This document shows, piece after piece, positions 16,829-24,843 of a stretch of 37,119 nt of DNA (position 1 is the stretch's first letter; each line of letters begins with the position of its first letter). This DNA is from Gammaproteobacteria bacterium. Lineage in GTDB: Bacteria; Pseudomonadota; Gammaproteobacteria; GCA-001735895. The position numbers and the translations under genes were made by a program. Location of the stretch: positions 1 to 37,119 of the forward strand of contig JAHEKJ010000024.1 of the NCBI GenBank assembly GCA_024638385.1, given 5' to 3'. The notes under the pieces are model-generated. The model was not told the origin of the DNA. It did no database searches and worked only from the letters and a program-made list of their open reading frames with translations.

Positions 16829-17438
16829 CGATTCCCCGCTGGCGACGCGCTTTCGCGGCTTTCTGCCGGTGGTCGTCGACGTCGAAACCGGCGGCTTCAA
16901 CGAGGCCACCGACGCGCTGCTGCAGATCGCGGCGGTCCTGATCGACGTCGACGACGCGGGCAGGCTTTACTGCGCCGAAACCGTCGCCTGTCACGTCAAC
17001 CCGTTCGCCGGCGCCAATCTCGACCCCAAATCGATGGAAGTCAACGGCATCGATGTCGACCACCCGTTCCGCCTCGCGCTCGACGAGCAGGAGGCCTTGC
17101 CGAAAATCTTCAAACCGATTCGCGGCGAGGTCAGGCGTCACGGCTGCAACAAGGCGATCCTGGTCGGCCACAACGCACATTTCGATCTCAAGTTCGTCAA
17201 TGCCGCGGCGGCCCGCAGCGGGATCAAGCGCAATCCCTTTCACCCGTTTTCGACGCTCGACACGGTCAGCCTCGCCGCGCTCGCCTACGGCCAGACCGTA
17301 CTCGCGCGCGCGGTCAAATCGGCCGGCCTGCAATGGGACCCGGCCGAGGCGCACTCGGCGATCTACGACGCCGAAATGACCGCGGCGCTGTTTTGCAAGA
17401 TCGTCAACGAGGCCCGATTTCGCCCGGCGCGCGAATAA
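16821..17438 (+). CDS. rnt: Ribonuclease T (3'-5' exoribonuclease)
   Basis: The product has 205 residues. The DEDDh exonuclease motifs are complete: Asp20 and Glu22 in [10 protein letters not shown], Asp122 in NAHFDLKF, and His178 with Asp183 in [28 protein letters not shown] and the [19 protein letters not shown] segment are characteristic of RNase T, which as a homodimer trims the 3' ends of tRNA (including end turnover at CCA), 5S and 23S rRNA. The ATG overlaps the last eight bases of pyrC, so the two genes are co-translated. The pyrC-rnt pairing is frequent in gammaproteobacteria. Confidence 0.96.
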   Translation: MADDSPLATRFRGFLPVVVDVETGGFNEATDALLQIAAVLIDVDDAGRLYCAETVACHVNPFAGANLDPKSMEVNGIDVDHPFRLALDEQEALPKIFKPIRGEVRRHGCNKAILVGHNAHFDLKFVNAAAARSGIKRNPFHPFSTLDTVSLAALAYGQTVLARAVKSAGLQWDPAEAHSAIYDAEMTAALFCKIVNEARFRPARE

Positions 17439-17446
17439 ATTTCATC

Positions 17447-17452
17447 TATACT
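17447..17452 (+). promoter_or_regulatory. Candidate -10 element before the receiver-protein gene
   Basis: TATACT lies 28 bases before the TTG start at 17481 in the short spacer after rnt. There is no clear -35. It would allow separate expression of the receiver gene with a very short leader. Confidence 0.35.
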
Positions 17453-17480
17453 CTTCGCAACCTCCCAGCGCCTGCCAGTC

Positions 17481-18383
17481 TTGCGTAAAGAAGATCTCGC
17501 CATCATCGTCGTCGACGATTTGCAGTTCAGCCGCGAAGTCGTCAAGTCGGGCCTGACCAAGTCGGGTTTTGCCGATGTCCGCACCGCGTCGTCGGCCGAC
17601 GAGGCGCTCTACCTGTTGAACCAGCGGCGCGCCCACGTCGTGCTCGCCGACTTCTGGATGCCGGGCATGAACGGCCTCGAGATGACCGACCTGATCCGCC
17701 GCTGGGACGAGAACAACGATCGCTATACCGGCATCGTCCTGCTAACCGCCGAGGATACGGCATCGAGCATCGTCGTCGCCTTCGAGCGCGGCGTCGACGA
17801 CTTCATCTCCAAGTCGGCAAATCAGTTCGAACTGGCGGCGCGCGTCTTCGGCGCCGGTCGCAGCGCGTGGGAACAGAACAGCCTGCGCGAACGCATGCGC
17901 ACCCTGAGCAGCCAGTTTCTGCGGGTCAAGCAGTTCAGCCTGCAGGATCCCGAAACCAATCTGCCCAATCGCTCCCAGCTCGAGTTGCATATCGAGTCGC
18001 TGATAGAACATTGCAACGCGCGCGGCGGCGGCCTGGGGCTCGGCCTGATCGAGATCAGTGCGGCTAACGGCGAATTGCGCCTCGGTACGCTCAAGACGAT
18101 CGCCAACTCGATCCAGCTGTCGCTGCGGCCGATGGACATGGTGTCGCGCTTCAATCTGAATACCTTCGCCGTGCTGGTGCAATACGGCAACCCCGAGCAG
18201 TTCAATCCCGACCTGTTTTCGCGCCTGATCCAGAACATCCGGCGACACACGCAGCAAACCAGCGATCAGGGTCGCCAGTTACAGATCGCGGTGGGAATCT
18301 GGTACGGTCACGAGTTCGAGCCGGCGCCGACGGTCGACGAGATCGTCGCGATGGCGCACCAGGCCAGCCTGCCGATCAACTGA
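17481..18383 (+). CDS. Response-regulator receiver with degenerate GGDEF-like output domain
   Basis: The product is 300 residues from a TTG at 17481; no in-frame ATG or good Shine-Dalgarno is nearby, so the exact start is uncertain. Residues 1-125 form a receiver with acidic pocket Asp12/Asp13, phospho-acceptor Asp57 (LADFWMPGMNG), Thr89 and Lys111. The rest follows the diguanylate cyclase pattern. DPETNLPNR (156-164) replaces the usual DxLTxLxNR start, and SRFNLNTFAVLV (222-233) sits where RxGGDEFxxL should be, so the catalytic GGDEF is LNTF-like and cannot be active. It probably signals by protein contact or nucleotide sensing. No partner histidine kinase is adjacent. Confidence 0.82.
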   Translation: MRKEDLAIIVVDDLQFSREVVKSGLTKSGFADVRTASSADEALYLLNQRRAHVVLADFWMPGMNGLEMTDLIRRWDENNDRYTGIVLLTAEDTASSIVVAFERGVDDFISKSANQFELAARVFGAGRSAWEQNSLRERMRTLSSQFLRVKQFSLQDPETNLPNRSQLELHIESLIEHCNARGGGLGLGLIEISAANGELRLGTLKTIANSIQLSLRPMDMVSRFNLNTFAVLVQYGNPEQFNPDLFSRLIQNIRRHTQQTSDQGRQLQIAVGIWYGHEFEPAPTVDEIVAMAHQASLPIN

Positions 18384-18405
18384 AGCGGAGCGCCGCGCCG
18401 GTGCG

Positions 18406-18732
18406 TCAGCTCGCTTTCTTCGCCAGCGCCGCTTCGGCGACCTGCTTCAAATCGCCGGATTCGAGCATTTCCAGCGTGATGTCGCAGCCGCCGATCAGCT
18501 CCCCGTCGACGTAGACTTGCGGGAAGGTCGGCCAGTCGGCAAAACGCGGCAGATTCTCGAAGATCTCGGGGTCGGCCAGGACGTTGACGTAGGCGAATTC
18601 GATGCCGAGCGACTTGAGCGCCTCGGCGGTGCGGCTGGAGAAACCGCACTGCGGCAACTGCGGTGTGCCCTTCATGTAGATGATGACCGGATAGGTCTCG
18701 ACTTGTTGCTTGATCCGTTGCAGGACGTCCAT
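18406..18732 (-). CDS. grxD: Monothiol glutaredoxin (Grx4 type)
   Basis: The 108 residues start at ATG 18732, chosen for AGAGG six bases upstream and because the protein then begins MDVLQRIKQQ like other Grx4 proteins. The active site PQCGFSSR (Cys29, CGFS) identifies the monothiol class. The glutathione-binding parts WPTFPQVYV and GGCDITLEM are present. Grx4 proteins hold a [2Fe-2S] cluster with glutathione and pass it on or sense iron together with BolA-type partners. It follows the amidotransferase gene by 58 bases on the same strand and converges with the receiver gene. Confidence 0.96.
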   Translation of the reverse strand: MDVLQRIKQQVETYPVIIYMKGTPQLPQCGFSSRTAEALKSLGIEFAYVNVLADPEIFENLPRFADWPTFPQVYVDGELIGGCDITLEMLESGDLKQVAEAALAKKAS

Positions 18733-18790
18733 GGAATACCTCTGAGAAAATCTGACGGTTGAACCCAAGTAGTTATCTTAAACCTTTTTT

Positions 18791-20602
18791 TCAAGGCGGA
18801 GAATCGGCGCCGGCGGCTTCCGCCACCGGGTCGACATGCCGCTGCAGCCAGTACTCGAGCAGCGCGCTGTGCCACAGCTTGCTGCCGTTCAGTCGGGTGA
18901 AGTGGGATTCGGGCTCGGCCAGCAGGCGATCGATGTAGTCGCGATTGAACAGGCCGCGCTCGCGGCTCGCGCGACTGTTCAGCGTATCCTTCATGAAGTC
19001 GAAAAACTCGCCGCGCACGTATTTCAGCGCCGGCATCGGAAAATACCCCTTGGGCCGGTCGATGACGGCATCCGGAATCCGCCCGCGCGCGATTTCCTTG
19101 AGCAGTCCCTTGCCACCGTGCTTCAGCTTGAGTTCCGGCGGGCAGGACGCGGCGATCTCGACCAGGTGATGATCGAGGAACGGCACCCGCGCCTCGAGTC
19201 CCCAGGCCATCGTCATATTGTCGACCCGCTTGACCGGATCGTCGACGATCAGCGTGGTCACGTCGAAACGCAGCACGGCGTCGAGAAAGCTGTCGGCGTG
19301 ATCGGTATCGAGATGCTCCTCGACAAGCGCGGCCGTGTAGTCGTCGCCGTGATAACGGGCATCGACGGTCTCGAGGTACTCGGCGTGGTCACGGTCGACA
19401 TAGCGCCGCGCGAAGCGCTCGAGCGGCGGCTCGTCCTGCGCGGCCCACATCTGCGCGTACCAGAAATAGCCGGCGAACACCTCGTCGGCGCCCTGCCCGC
19501 TCTGCACGACCTTGACCGAACGCGAGACCTGCTCGGCGAGCAGGTAGAACGCGACCGCGTCCTGGCCGAACATCGGCTCGGCCATCGCCTCGACCGCTTC
19601 GGGCAATCGCGTCAGCACTTCGCTGTTCGGGATCAGGAATTTCCGATGATCCGACGAGTAGCGCGCCGCCACCGGATCGGAAAACTCGAATTCATTGCCG
19701 CGTTCCTCGGGCTGATCTTCGAATCCGATGCTGAAGGTGCGCAGATCGTGCTGGCCGGCTTCAGCCAGCAGCGCGACCAGCAGGCTCGAGTCGAGTCCGC
19801 CGGACAACAATACGCCGACCGGCACGTCGGCGATGGTCAGGCGCTTCTTGACCGCCTGCATCAGCGCGTCGTGAATCAGCTCGTTCCATTCCTCCGGGCT
19901 GCGTCGTTCGGTCGGCCGCTTCGCCACCAGGTCCCAGTAGCGGCGCTCGATGATCTTGCCGTCGGCCGACACCGTCAGCGTATGCGCCGGGCGACACTTG
20001 CGAATCGACCTGAGCAGCGTGCGCGGCGCCGGAATCACGGCATGCAGGCTCAGTTGATGGTGCAGGCCGACCGGGTCGATATCGGTGCCGAAGCGGCCGC
20101 TCGCGAGCAAGGCCTGCAGGCTCGACGCGAAATAGAAGCCGTCTTCGGCGACCGCGTAATACAGCGGCTTGATGCCGATTCGGTCGCGCGCGACAAACAG
20201 CGACCGGGCCTCGCTATCCCAGATCGCGAAGGCGAACATGCCGTGCAGTTTCGCCACCGCGTCCTCGCCCCAGCAGGCGTAGGCATTCAGAATGACCTCG
20301 GTATCGCTGTGCGAGTTGAATCCATAGCCACGCGCGACGAGTTGCTCGCGCAGCTCGGGGTAGTTGTAGATCGTACCGTTGAATACGATCCGGTAGCGAC
20401 CGCCGACGTCGGCCATCGGCTGATGTCCGGCGGGTGACAGGTCGATGATCGCGAGGCGCCGATGGCCGAGCAAAATCGGCCCCTCGCAAAACTCGCCGCT
20501 ATCGTCCGGACCGCGGCGCGCGACGGCCGCCGACATGCGCGTCGCGAGCCCCGGATCGGGCACCGCATCGTTGAATCCGAGGACTCCGAACAAGCCGCAC
20601 AT
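18791..20602 (-). CDS. Asparagine-synthase-like amidotransferase, probably N-acetylglutaminylglutamine amide synthesis type
   Basis: This 603-residue protein begins MCGLFGVLGF with the N-terminal nucleophile Cys2. The class II glutaminase domain (about 1-200) shows RRGPDDSGEF, GHRRLAIIDLS and FNGTIYNY. The asparagine-synthetase domain has the ATP pyrophosphatase loop SGGLDSS (about 266). The long GQGADEVFAGYFWY and VDDPVKRVDNMTMAWGLEAR stretches resemble the amidotransferases paired with a GNAT-ligase to make the osmolyte N-acetylglutaminylglutamine amide (asnO/ngg in Sinorhizobium). That subfamily call is from memory of family features. The partner ligase gene is not in this window, so plain asparagine synthesis remains possible. 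GGGAAG precedes the ATG. Confidence 0.85.
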   Translation of the reverse strand: MCGLFGVLGFNDAVPDPGLATRMSAAVARRGPDDSGEFCEGPILLGHRRLAIIDLSPAGHQPMADVGGRYRIVFNGTIYNYPELREQLVARGYGFNSHSDTEVILNAYACWGEDAVAKLHGMFAFAIWDSEARSLFVARDRIGIKPLYYAVAEDGFYFASSLQALLASGRFGTDIDPVGLHHQLSLHAVIPAPRTLLRSIRKCRPAHTLTVSADGKIIERRYWDLVAKRPTERRSPEEWNELIHDALMQAVKKRLTIADVPVGVLLSGGLDSSLLVALLAEAGQHDLRTFSIGFEDQPEERGNEFEFSDPVAARYSSDHRKFLIPNSEVLTRLPEAVEAMAEPMFGQDAVAFYLLAEQVSRSVKVVQSGQGADEVFAGYFWYAQMWAAQDEPPLERFARRYVDRDHAEYLETVDARYHGDDYTAALVEEHLDTDHADSFLDAVLRFDVTTLIVDDPVKRVDNMTMAWGLEARVPFLDHHLVEIAASCPPELKLKHGGKGLLKEIARGRIPDAVIDRPKGYFPMPALKYVRGEFFDFMKDTLNSRASRERGLFNRDYIDRLLAEPESHFTRLNGSKLWHSALLEYWLQRHVDPVAEAAGADSPP

Positions 20603-20670
20603 AAGCCTTTCTTCCCGTTGTTTTTACCGGGTTTCCAGCGCCCCGGGAGGCAATTGCACCCCCCCGGGAA

Positions 20671-20707
20671 AGCCCTTATACTCCGCCGCAAGTAGCGGGT
20701 AAGGGCT
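20671..20707. repeat. Inverted repeat in the divergent spacer
   Basis: AGCCCTTA (20671-20678) and TAAGGGCT (20700-20707) are perfect inverted copies 21 bases apart, between the divergent amidotransferase and membrane-protein genes. It could be a regulator site or an RNA hairpin in the amidotransferase leader. No T-run follows on the plus strand and only TTT on the minus. Confidence 0.4.
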
Positions 20708-20759
20708 GGCAACCCGTGACCTTGCCCGTATTCTAATCGTTTATAACCGGGAGTCATTA

Positions 20760-21359
20760 ATGAATCCGTTAAAATCCATATCCGGCACCATCGTCACCGG
20801 TCTCGTCGTCGCCGCGATCGTGATGATCATCTTTGCCGACGGCGCGGGCTTCAATCTCCTCGGCTGGAGCGTATGGCTGCACGCGCTTGCCGGCGTCGCC
20901 TGGATCGGCCTGCTCTATTACTTCAATTTCGTGCAGGTGCCCGGCGTCGCAAAGGCCGCGGCCGAAGCCGGAAGCGGCGGCCCCGGACCGGCGGCGATCA
21001 ACAAGTACGTCGCGCCGACCGCGCTGCTGTGGTTCCGCTGGGCGGCGGTCGTGACCTGGCTGTCGGGCGCGTGGATTCTGTGGCAGTACGACATCCTGCA
21101 CGCGGCCTTCATGTTCCAGGAAGGCGCCGCCGTGATCGGCGTCGGCGCGTGGCTCGGCACGATCATGCTGATCAACGTCTGGGTCTTCATCTGGCCGAAC
21201 CAGAAAAAGATTCTCGGCCTCGACGGCCAGACACACGACGCCGAGGTCATCGCCAGGGCCAAGTCGGTGGCGCTGATGGCATCACGCACCAACACCGCGC
21301 TGTCGATTCCGATGCTGCTGTCGATGACCACCTACGCGCACGGCGGCTTCCCGTTCTGA
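20760..21359 (+). CDS. Urate-oxidase-N-terminal-like (PuuD-type) integral membrane protein
   Basis: The product has 199 residues with about five membrane helices: 8-28, 34-58, 83-108, 118-142 and a last one near 175-195. The signature WLHALAGVAWIGLLYYFNF and repeated His/Trp residues inside helices match the PF06181 membrane domain found at the N terminus of PuuD urate hydroxylases. PuuD continues with a cytochrome c domain, absent here, so urate oxidation by this protein is doubtful; it may be a stand-alone haem or redox membrane protein. GGGAG lies eight bases before the ATG. A strong terminator follows, so the gene is monocistronic. Confidence 0.82.
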   Translation: MNPLKSISGTIVTGLVVAAIVMIIFADGAGFNLLGWSVWLHALAGVAWIGLLYYFNFVQVPGVAKAAAEAGSGGPGPAAINKYVAPTALLWFRWAAVVTWLSGAWILWQYDILHAAFMFQEGAAVIGVGAWLGTIMLINVWVFIWPNQKKILGLDGQTHDAEVIARAKSVALMASRTNTALSIPMLLSMTTYAHGGFPF

Positions 21360-21378
21360 CCGGTTTTCGATCTCAACG

Positions 21379-21412
21379 GCCACCCGCTGCCGCGCAGCGG
21401 GTGGCTTTTTTT
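21379..21412 (+). terminator. Strong intrinsic terminator
   Basis: GCCACCCGCTG (21379-21389) pairs perfectly with CAGCGGGTGGC (21395-21405) around a five-base loop, followed by seven T. It ends the membrane-protein transcript 20 bases after its stop. Confidence 0.95.
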
Positions 21413-21428
21413 GGGCCCGCGAAAAAGC

Positions 21429-21456
21429 TTGTAATCGCCGAAAATCGCTGTATGTT
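21429..21456 (+). promoter_or_regulatory. Candidate promoter for argDF
   Basis: TTGTAA (21429-21434) and TATGTT (21451-21456) are 16 bases apart, each four of six to consensus, just after the preceding terminator and 26 bases before the argD ATG. I see no good ArgR box. Confidence 0.4.
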
Positions 21457-21482
21457 TGAGCGTTTTTTCGAGCGCCGTTCCG

Positions 21483-22658
21483 ATGTCCGACCATCTCGTC
21501 AACGCCTACCAGTCCCTGCCGGTCAGCTTCGCCCGCGGCGACGGCTGCTACCTGTGGGACGACGCGGGCAAGCAGTACCTGGACGCGCTGTGCGGCATCG
21601 CGGTCACCAGCCTCGGGCATAATTTTCCGCCGCTGACCGCGGCCCTGCAGGAGCAGGCGGCAAGCCTGCTGCACACCTCCAACCTGTATACGATCCCGTG
21701 GCAGCAACAGCTCGCCGAGCGGCTGTGCGCGGCGGCCGGCATGGAGCGGGTGTTCTTCGGCAATTCGGGCGCCGAGGCCAACGAAGCCGCGATCAAGCTG
21801 GCGCGTTTGCACGGCCACGCACGCGGGATCGAGTCACCGCAGATCGTCGTCATGCAGGGCGCGTTTCACGGGCGCACGATGGCGACGCTGTCGGCGACCG
21901 GCAACCGCAAGGTGCAGGCCGGCTTCGAACCCCTGGTCGGAGGATTCGTGCGCGCGCCCTACAACGACGTCGCCGCGATCGATGCGATTGCCGGCAACAA
22001 TCGCAAGGTCGCCGCGGTGCTCGTCGAACCGGTGCAGGGCGAGGCCGGCATCGTGATTCCCGACGCGGGCTACCTCGCGGCCTTGCGCCGGATTTGCGAC
22101 GACCGGGGCTGGCTGCTGATGCTCGACGAAATCCAGTGTGGCATGGCGCGCAGCGGCAAACTTTTCGCCTTCGAACACGAGGGCATCCGCCCCGACGTCA
22201 TGACGCTGGCGAAGGCGCTGGGCAACGGCGTCCCGATCGGCGCCTGCCTGACGGCGGGTCCCGCCGCCGGGCTGATTCGCCCCGGCCACCACGGTTCGAC
22301 CTTCGGCGGCAACCCGCTCGCCTGCCGCGCGGCGCTGGTCGTGCTCGAGGCGATACTCGACGGCGACCTCGCGGCCAACGCCGCGGCGCGCGGCGGCGAA
22401 CTCAGGGCGCAACTCGAGGCCGCCTTCGGCGACGACGAGCGGGTCGCCGAAATTCGCCAGCTCGGGCTGCTGATCGGCGTCGAGCTGCGCGATCCCTGCG
22501 GTGACATCGTCCGGCTGGCGCTCGAGCGCGGCCTGCTGGTCAACGTCACCGCGCAAAAAGTCGTGCGCGTACTGCCGCCGCTGATTCTCGACGCCGCGCA
22601 GACGGCCGAACTCGGCGATCGGCTGATCGACAGCATCAACGCATTCATGGATAACTGA
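21483..22658 (+). CDS. argD: Acetylornithine aminotransferase
   Basis: The product is 391 residues from the ATG at 21483. An in-frame TTG nine codons upstream is less likely and would add residues not seen in the family. Class III aminotransferase landmarks are [18 protein letters not shown] (phosphate binding), [11 protein letters not shown], the Asp215/Glu216 pair in LMLDEIQCG and the PLP lysine Lys244 in [26 protein letters not shown] supplies the cofactor-phosphate Thr. It transaminates N-acetylglutamate semialdehyde with glutamate, the fourth arginine step, and may also serve in diaminopimelate synthesis as in E. coli. argF follows after one base, so the pair is an operon. Confidence 0.94.
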   Translation: MSDHLVNAYQSLPVSFARGDGCYLWDDAGKQYLDALCGIAVTSLGHNFPPLTAALQEQAASLLHTSNLYTIPWQQQLAERLCAAAGMERVFFGNSGAEANEAAIKLARLHGHARGIESPQIVVMQGAFHGRTMATLSATGNRKVQAGFEPLVGGFVRAPYNDVAAIDAIAGNNRKVAAVLVEPVQGEAGIVIPDAGYLAALRRICDDRGWLLMLDEIQCGMARSGKLFAFEHEGIRPDVMTLAKALGNGVPIGACLTAGPAAGLIRPGHHGSTFGGNPLACRAALVVLEAILDGDLAANAAARGGELRAQLEAAFGDDERVAEIRQLGLLIGVELRDPCGDIVRLALERGLLVNVTAQKVVRVLPPLILDAAQTAELGDRLIDSINAFMDN

Positions 22659-22659
22659 C

Positions 22660-23571
22660 ATGGCACCCAGGCACTTCATCAGCCTGCTGGATTTCAGCGG
22701 CGACGAGCTACGCGATTTGATCGCGCATGCGATCGAGGTCAAGCGAGAATTGAAAAAGGGCATCGAGCACCGGCCACTCGCGGGCAAGCTGCTGGCGATG
22801 ATTTTCGAGAAGTCGTCGACGCGCACGCGGGTCTCGTTCGAGGCCGGCATGTTCCAGCTCGGCGGGCACGCGATGTTCCTGTCGCCGCGCGACAGCCACC
22901 TCGGTCGCGGCGAGCCGATCGAGGACAGCGCGCGCGTGATTTCGAGCATGGTCGACGGCATCCTGGTCCGGACCTTCGGTCACGATCGCGTCGAGACGCT
23001 GGCCCGGCATTCGTCGGTGCCGGTCATCAACGGGCTCAGCGACCTGCTGCATCCCTGCCAGCTGCTCGCCGACATGCAGACCTGGTTCGAACTGCGCGGC
23101 GACATCGGCGGCGCGACCGTAGCCTGGATCGGCGACGGCAACAACATGTGCCACTCGTACATCAATGCCGCGGTCCGATTCGGCTTTCGACTCAACATCG
23201 CCTGCCCGGACGGGCACGCGCCCGAGCCCGCGATCGTCGACGCCGGCGGCGATGCGATCCGCCTGTGCGGGAGCGCCGCCGAGGCCGCGCGCGATGCGGA
23301 CCTGGTCGTCACCGACGTCTGGGCCAGCATGGGCCAGGAAGAGGAACTCGAGGCGCGAACCCGGATATTCGCCGCCTACCAGGTCGATCGCGAGCTCATG
23401 GCGCTGGCCGGCGCCGACGCTCTGTTCATGCACTGTCTGCCGGCGCACCGCGGCGAGGAAGTCAGCGCCGACGTGCTCGACGGCGCGCAGTCGGTAGTCT
23501 GGCAGGAGGCGGAGAATCGGCTGCACGCGCAAAAGGCGCTGCTCGAGCGGTTACTCGGCGGCATCGTCTAG
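22660..23571 (+). CDS. argF: Ornithine carbamoyltransferase, anabolic type
   Basis: The product has 303 residues. The carbamoyl-phosphate binding loop [14 protein letters not shown] (about 50-63), [11 protein letters not shown], the ornithine loop [11 protein letters not shown] and the C-terminal [11 protein letters not shown] are all intact. It joins carbamoyl phosphate and ornithine to give citrulline, linking CarAB output to arginine. The ATG is one base past the argD stop. The stop TAG shares the palindrome CTAG (23568-23571) with the stop of the convergent GGDEF gene, so the coding regions overlap by four bases. Confidence 0.96.
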   Translation: MAPRHFISLLDFSGDELRDLIAHAIEVKRELKKGIEHRPLAGKLLAMIFEKSSTRTRVSFEAGMFQLGGHAMFLSPRDSHLGRGEPIEDSARVISSMVDGILVRTFGHDRVETLARHSSVPVINGLSDLLHPCQLLADMQTWFELRGDIGGATVAWIGDGNNMCHSYINAAVRFGFRLNIACPDGHAPEPAIVDAGGDAIRLCGSAAEAARDADLVVTDVWASMGQEEELEARTRIFAAYQVDRELMALAGADALFMHCLPAHRGEEVSADVLDGAQSVVWQEAENRLHAQKALLERLLGGIV

Positions 23572-24764
23572 GCGGCGAGCACCTCGAGCCGGTTGCGGCC
23601 TTTTTCCTTGGCCAGCTTGAGCGCGGTATCGGCGCGCGCGAGCAGTTCGCGCGACGAAGAGCCCGGCGCCACCGTCTGGCTGCCGACGCCGATGGAGAGC
23701 GTCAGGTAGTTGCCCGATCGGGAACTGGCGTGCTCGATCCGGCGCTCATCCAGGTGCTGCATGATCCGGCCGGCGAGCGCGCGCGCGTTGCCGCCGCTGG
23801 TGCCCGGCAGCAACAACGCGAATTCGGCGCCGTGCAGGCGCGCGACCAGTTGCTCGGGTTGCGACAGCTCGCCCGCGAGCAGGCGCGAGATCTCCTTGAG
23901 CCGGCGGTCGCCCGCCTCCTGGCCGTAGTGCGCATTGTACTCGTAGTAATAATCGAGATTGAGCTTGATCAGCGATACCGGCAGCCGATTGCCCGCGTAC
24001 TGGCGCCAGACGTCTTCGAGGGCGACCCGGAAAGCCCGGTAGTTGGACGCGCCGGTCAACTCGTCGGTGGTCGAGATCTTCTCCAGCGCTTTGTTGGTCT
24101 GGGAAACCGATTCGAGCAGGCGCTCGAGATCCTCGATCAGGGTCTCGTTGTCGTAACGATAATAGAGCGCGTCGTTGACCAGCGTATTCATGCGCTTGAC
24201 GCTGATCGACGCGGCGACCATGAAAAAGATGTACAGAAAGCACAGCACGTAGGTGTCGGCGTTGCGCTGCAGGAACAGCCAGACCGTGACCGGCAGCATG
24301 ATCGTGACCAGGTAGGCAACGTAGATGCGCAGCGAGGTCGAAAGATAGGCGATCGCGCCGGCACCCATGCCGAGCAGCAGCGAGTGCAGTATGATCTGGA
24401 CGTTGGTCGTGATGTAAGGCATCAGCAGGGCGGCGCCGCCGCCGAGCATCGCACCGGCCGCGACGACGCCGACGAAGAAACGGTTGTGCCACCGCTGGTA
24501 CGGAAAATATGCCTTGTTGCGAATCTGCTCGAAGCGCCTGAGCAGGCGCCAGCGCGCGAACGAGATCAGGCACAGCAGCGCAAACCAGCCCGCGACCCAT
24601 AGCTCGCGGCCCTGGATCGACAATTCGACCCAGGCCAGCACCGCCGCGACCGCGGCGACCAGCAGCGTAATCAACGTGCCGAGGGTGAAGCGGCTGTAGA
24701 GGAAGGCCACGAGTTCCTGCTGCTGCAGGTGGTGGCTGCTCACCGGATGATGGTCGAGATCCAT
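23568..24764 (-). CDS. Membrane GGDEF-domain protein with degenerate catalytic signature
   Basis: The 398 residues hold about six hydrophobic helices in the first half (about 29-50, 54-70, 97-116, 122-142, 147-166, 171-188), a coiled linker (about 205-228) and a GGDEF domain from [15 protein letters not shown] onward. The signature that should read R.GGDEF is RLHGAEF: His311 and Ala313 replace the first Gly and the metal-binding Asp/Glu. The YND.xGH...GD stretch is [11 protein letters not shown], also losing an Asp. Cyclic di-GMP synthesis is therefore unlikely, and a receptor or scaffold role is more likely. The membrane part resembles MASE-type sensors. It converges on argF with a four-base overlap. 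Confidence 0.85.
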   Translation of the reverse strand: MDLDHHPVSSHHLQQQELVAFLYSRFTLGTLITLLVAAVAAVLAWVELSIQGRELWVAGWFALLCLISFARWRLLRRFEQIRNKAYFPYQRWHNRFFVGVVAAGAMLGGGAALLMPYITTNVQIILHSLLLGMGAGAIAYLSTSLRIYVAYLVTIMLPVTVWLFLQRNADTYVLCFLYIFFMVAASISVKRMNTLVNDALYYRYDNETLIEDLERLLESVSQTNKALEKISTTDELTGASNYRAFRVALEDVWRQYAGNRLPVSLIKLNLDYYYEYNAHYGQEAGDRRLKEISRLLAGELSQPEQLVARLHGAEFALLLPGTSGGNARALAGRIMQHLDERRIEHASSRSGNYLTLSIGVGSQTVAPGSSSRELLARADTALKLAKEKGRNRLEVLAA

Positions 24765-24843
24765 GCCAGGCGCCGGGGTAGTCTAGGTTGGAAACTACTT
24801 CTGTAATATAGTGCGCTCACGAGTGTATAGGATCACGAGAGTC

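Noticed and set aside
21413..21482. ArgR boxes upstream of argD
   Set aside because: No AT-rich TGAATA/TATTCA-type palindrome is visible; regulation by ArgR is not supported by sequence.
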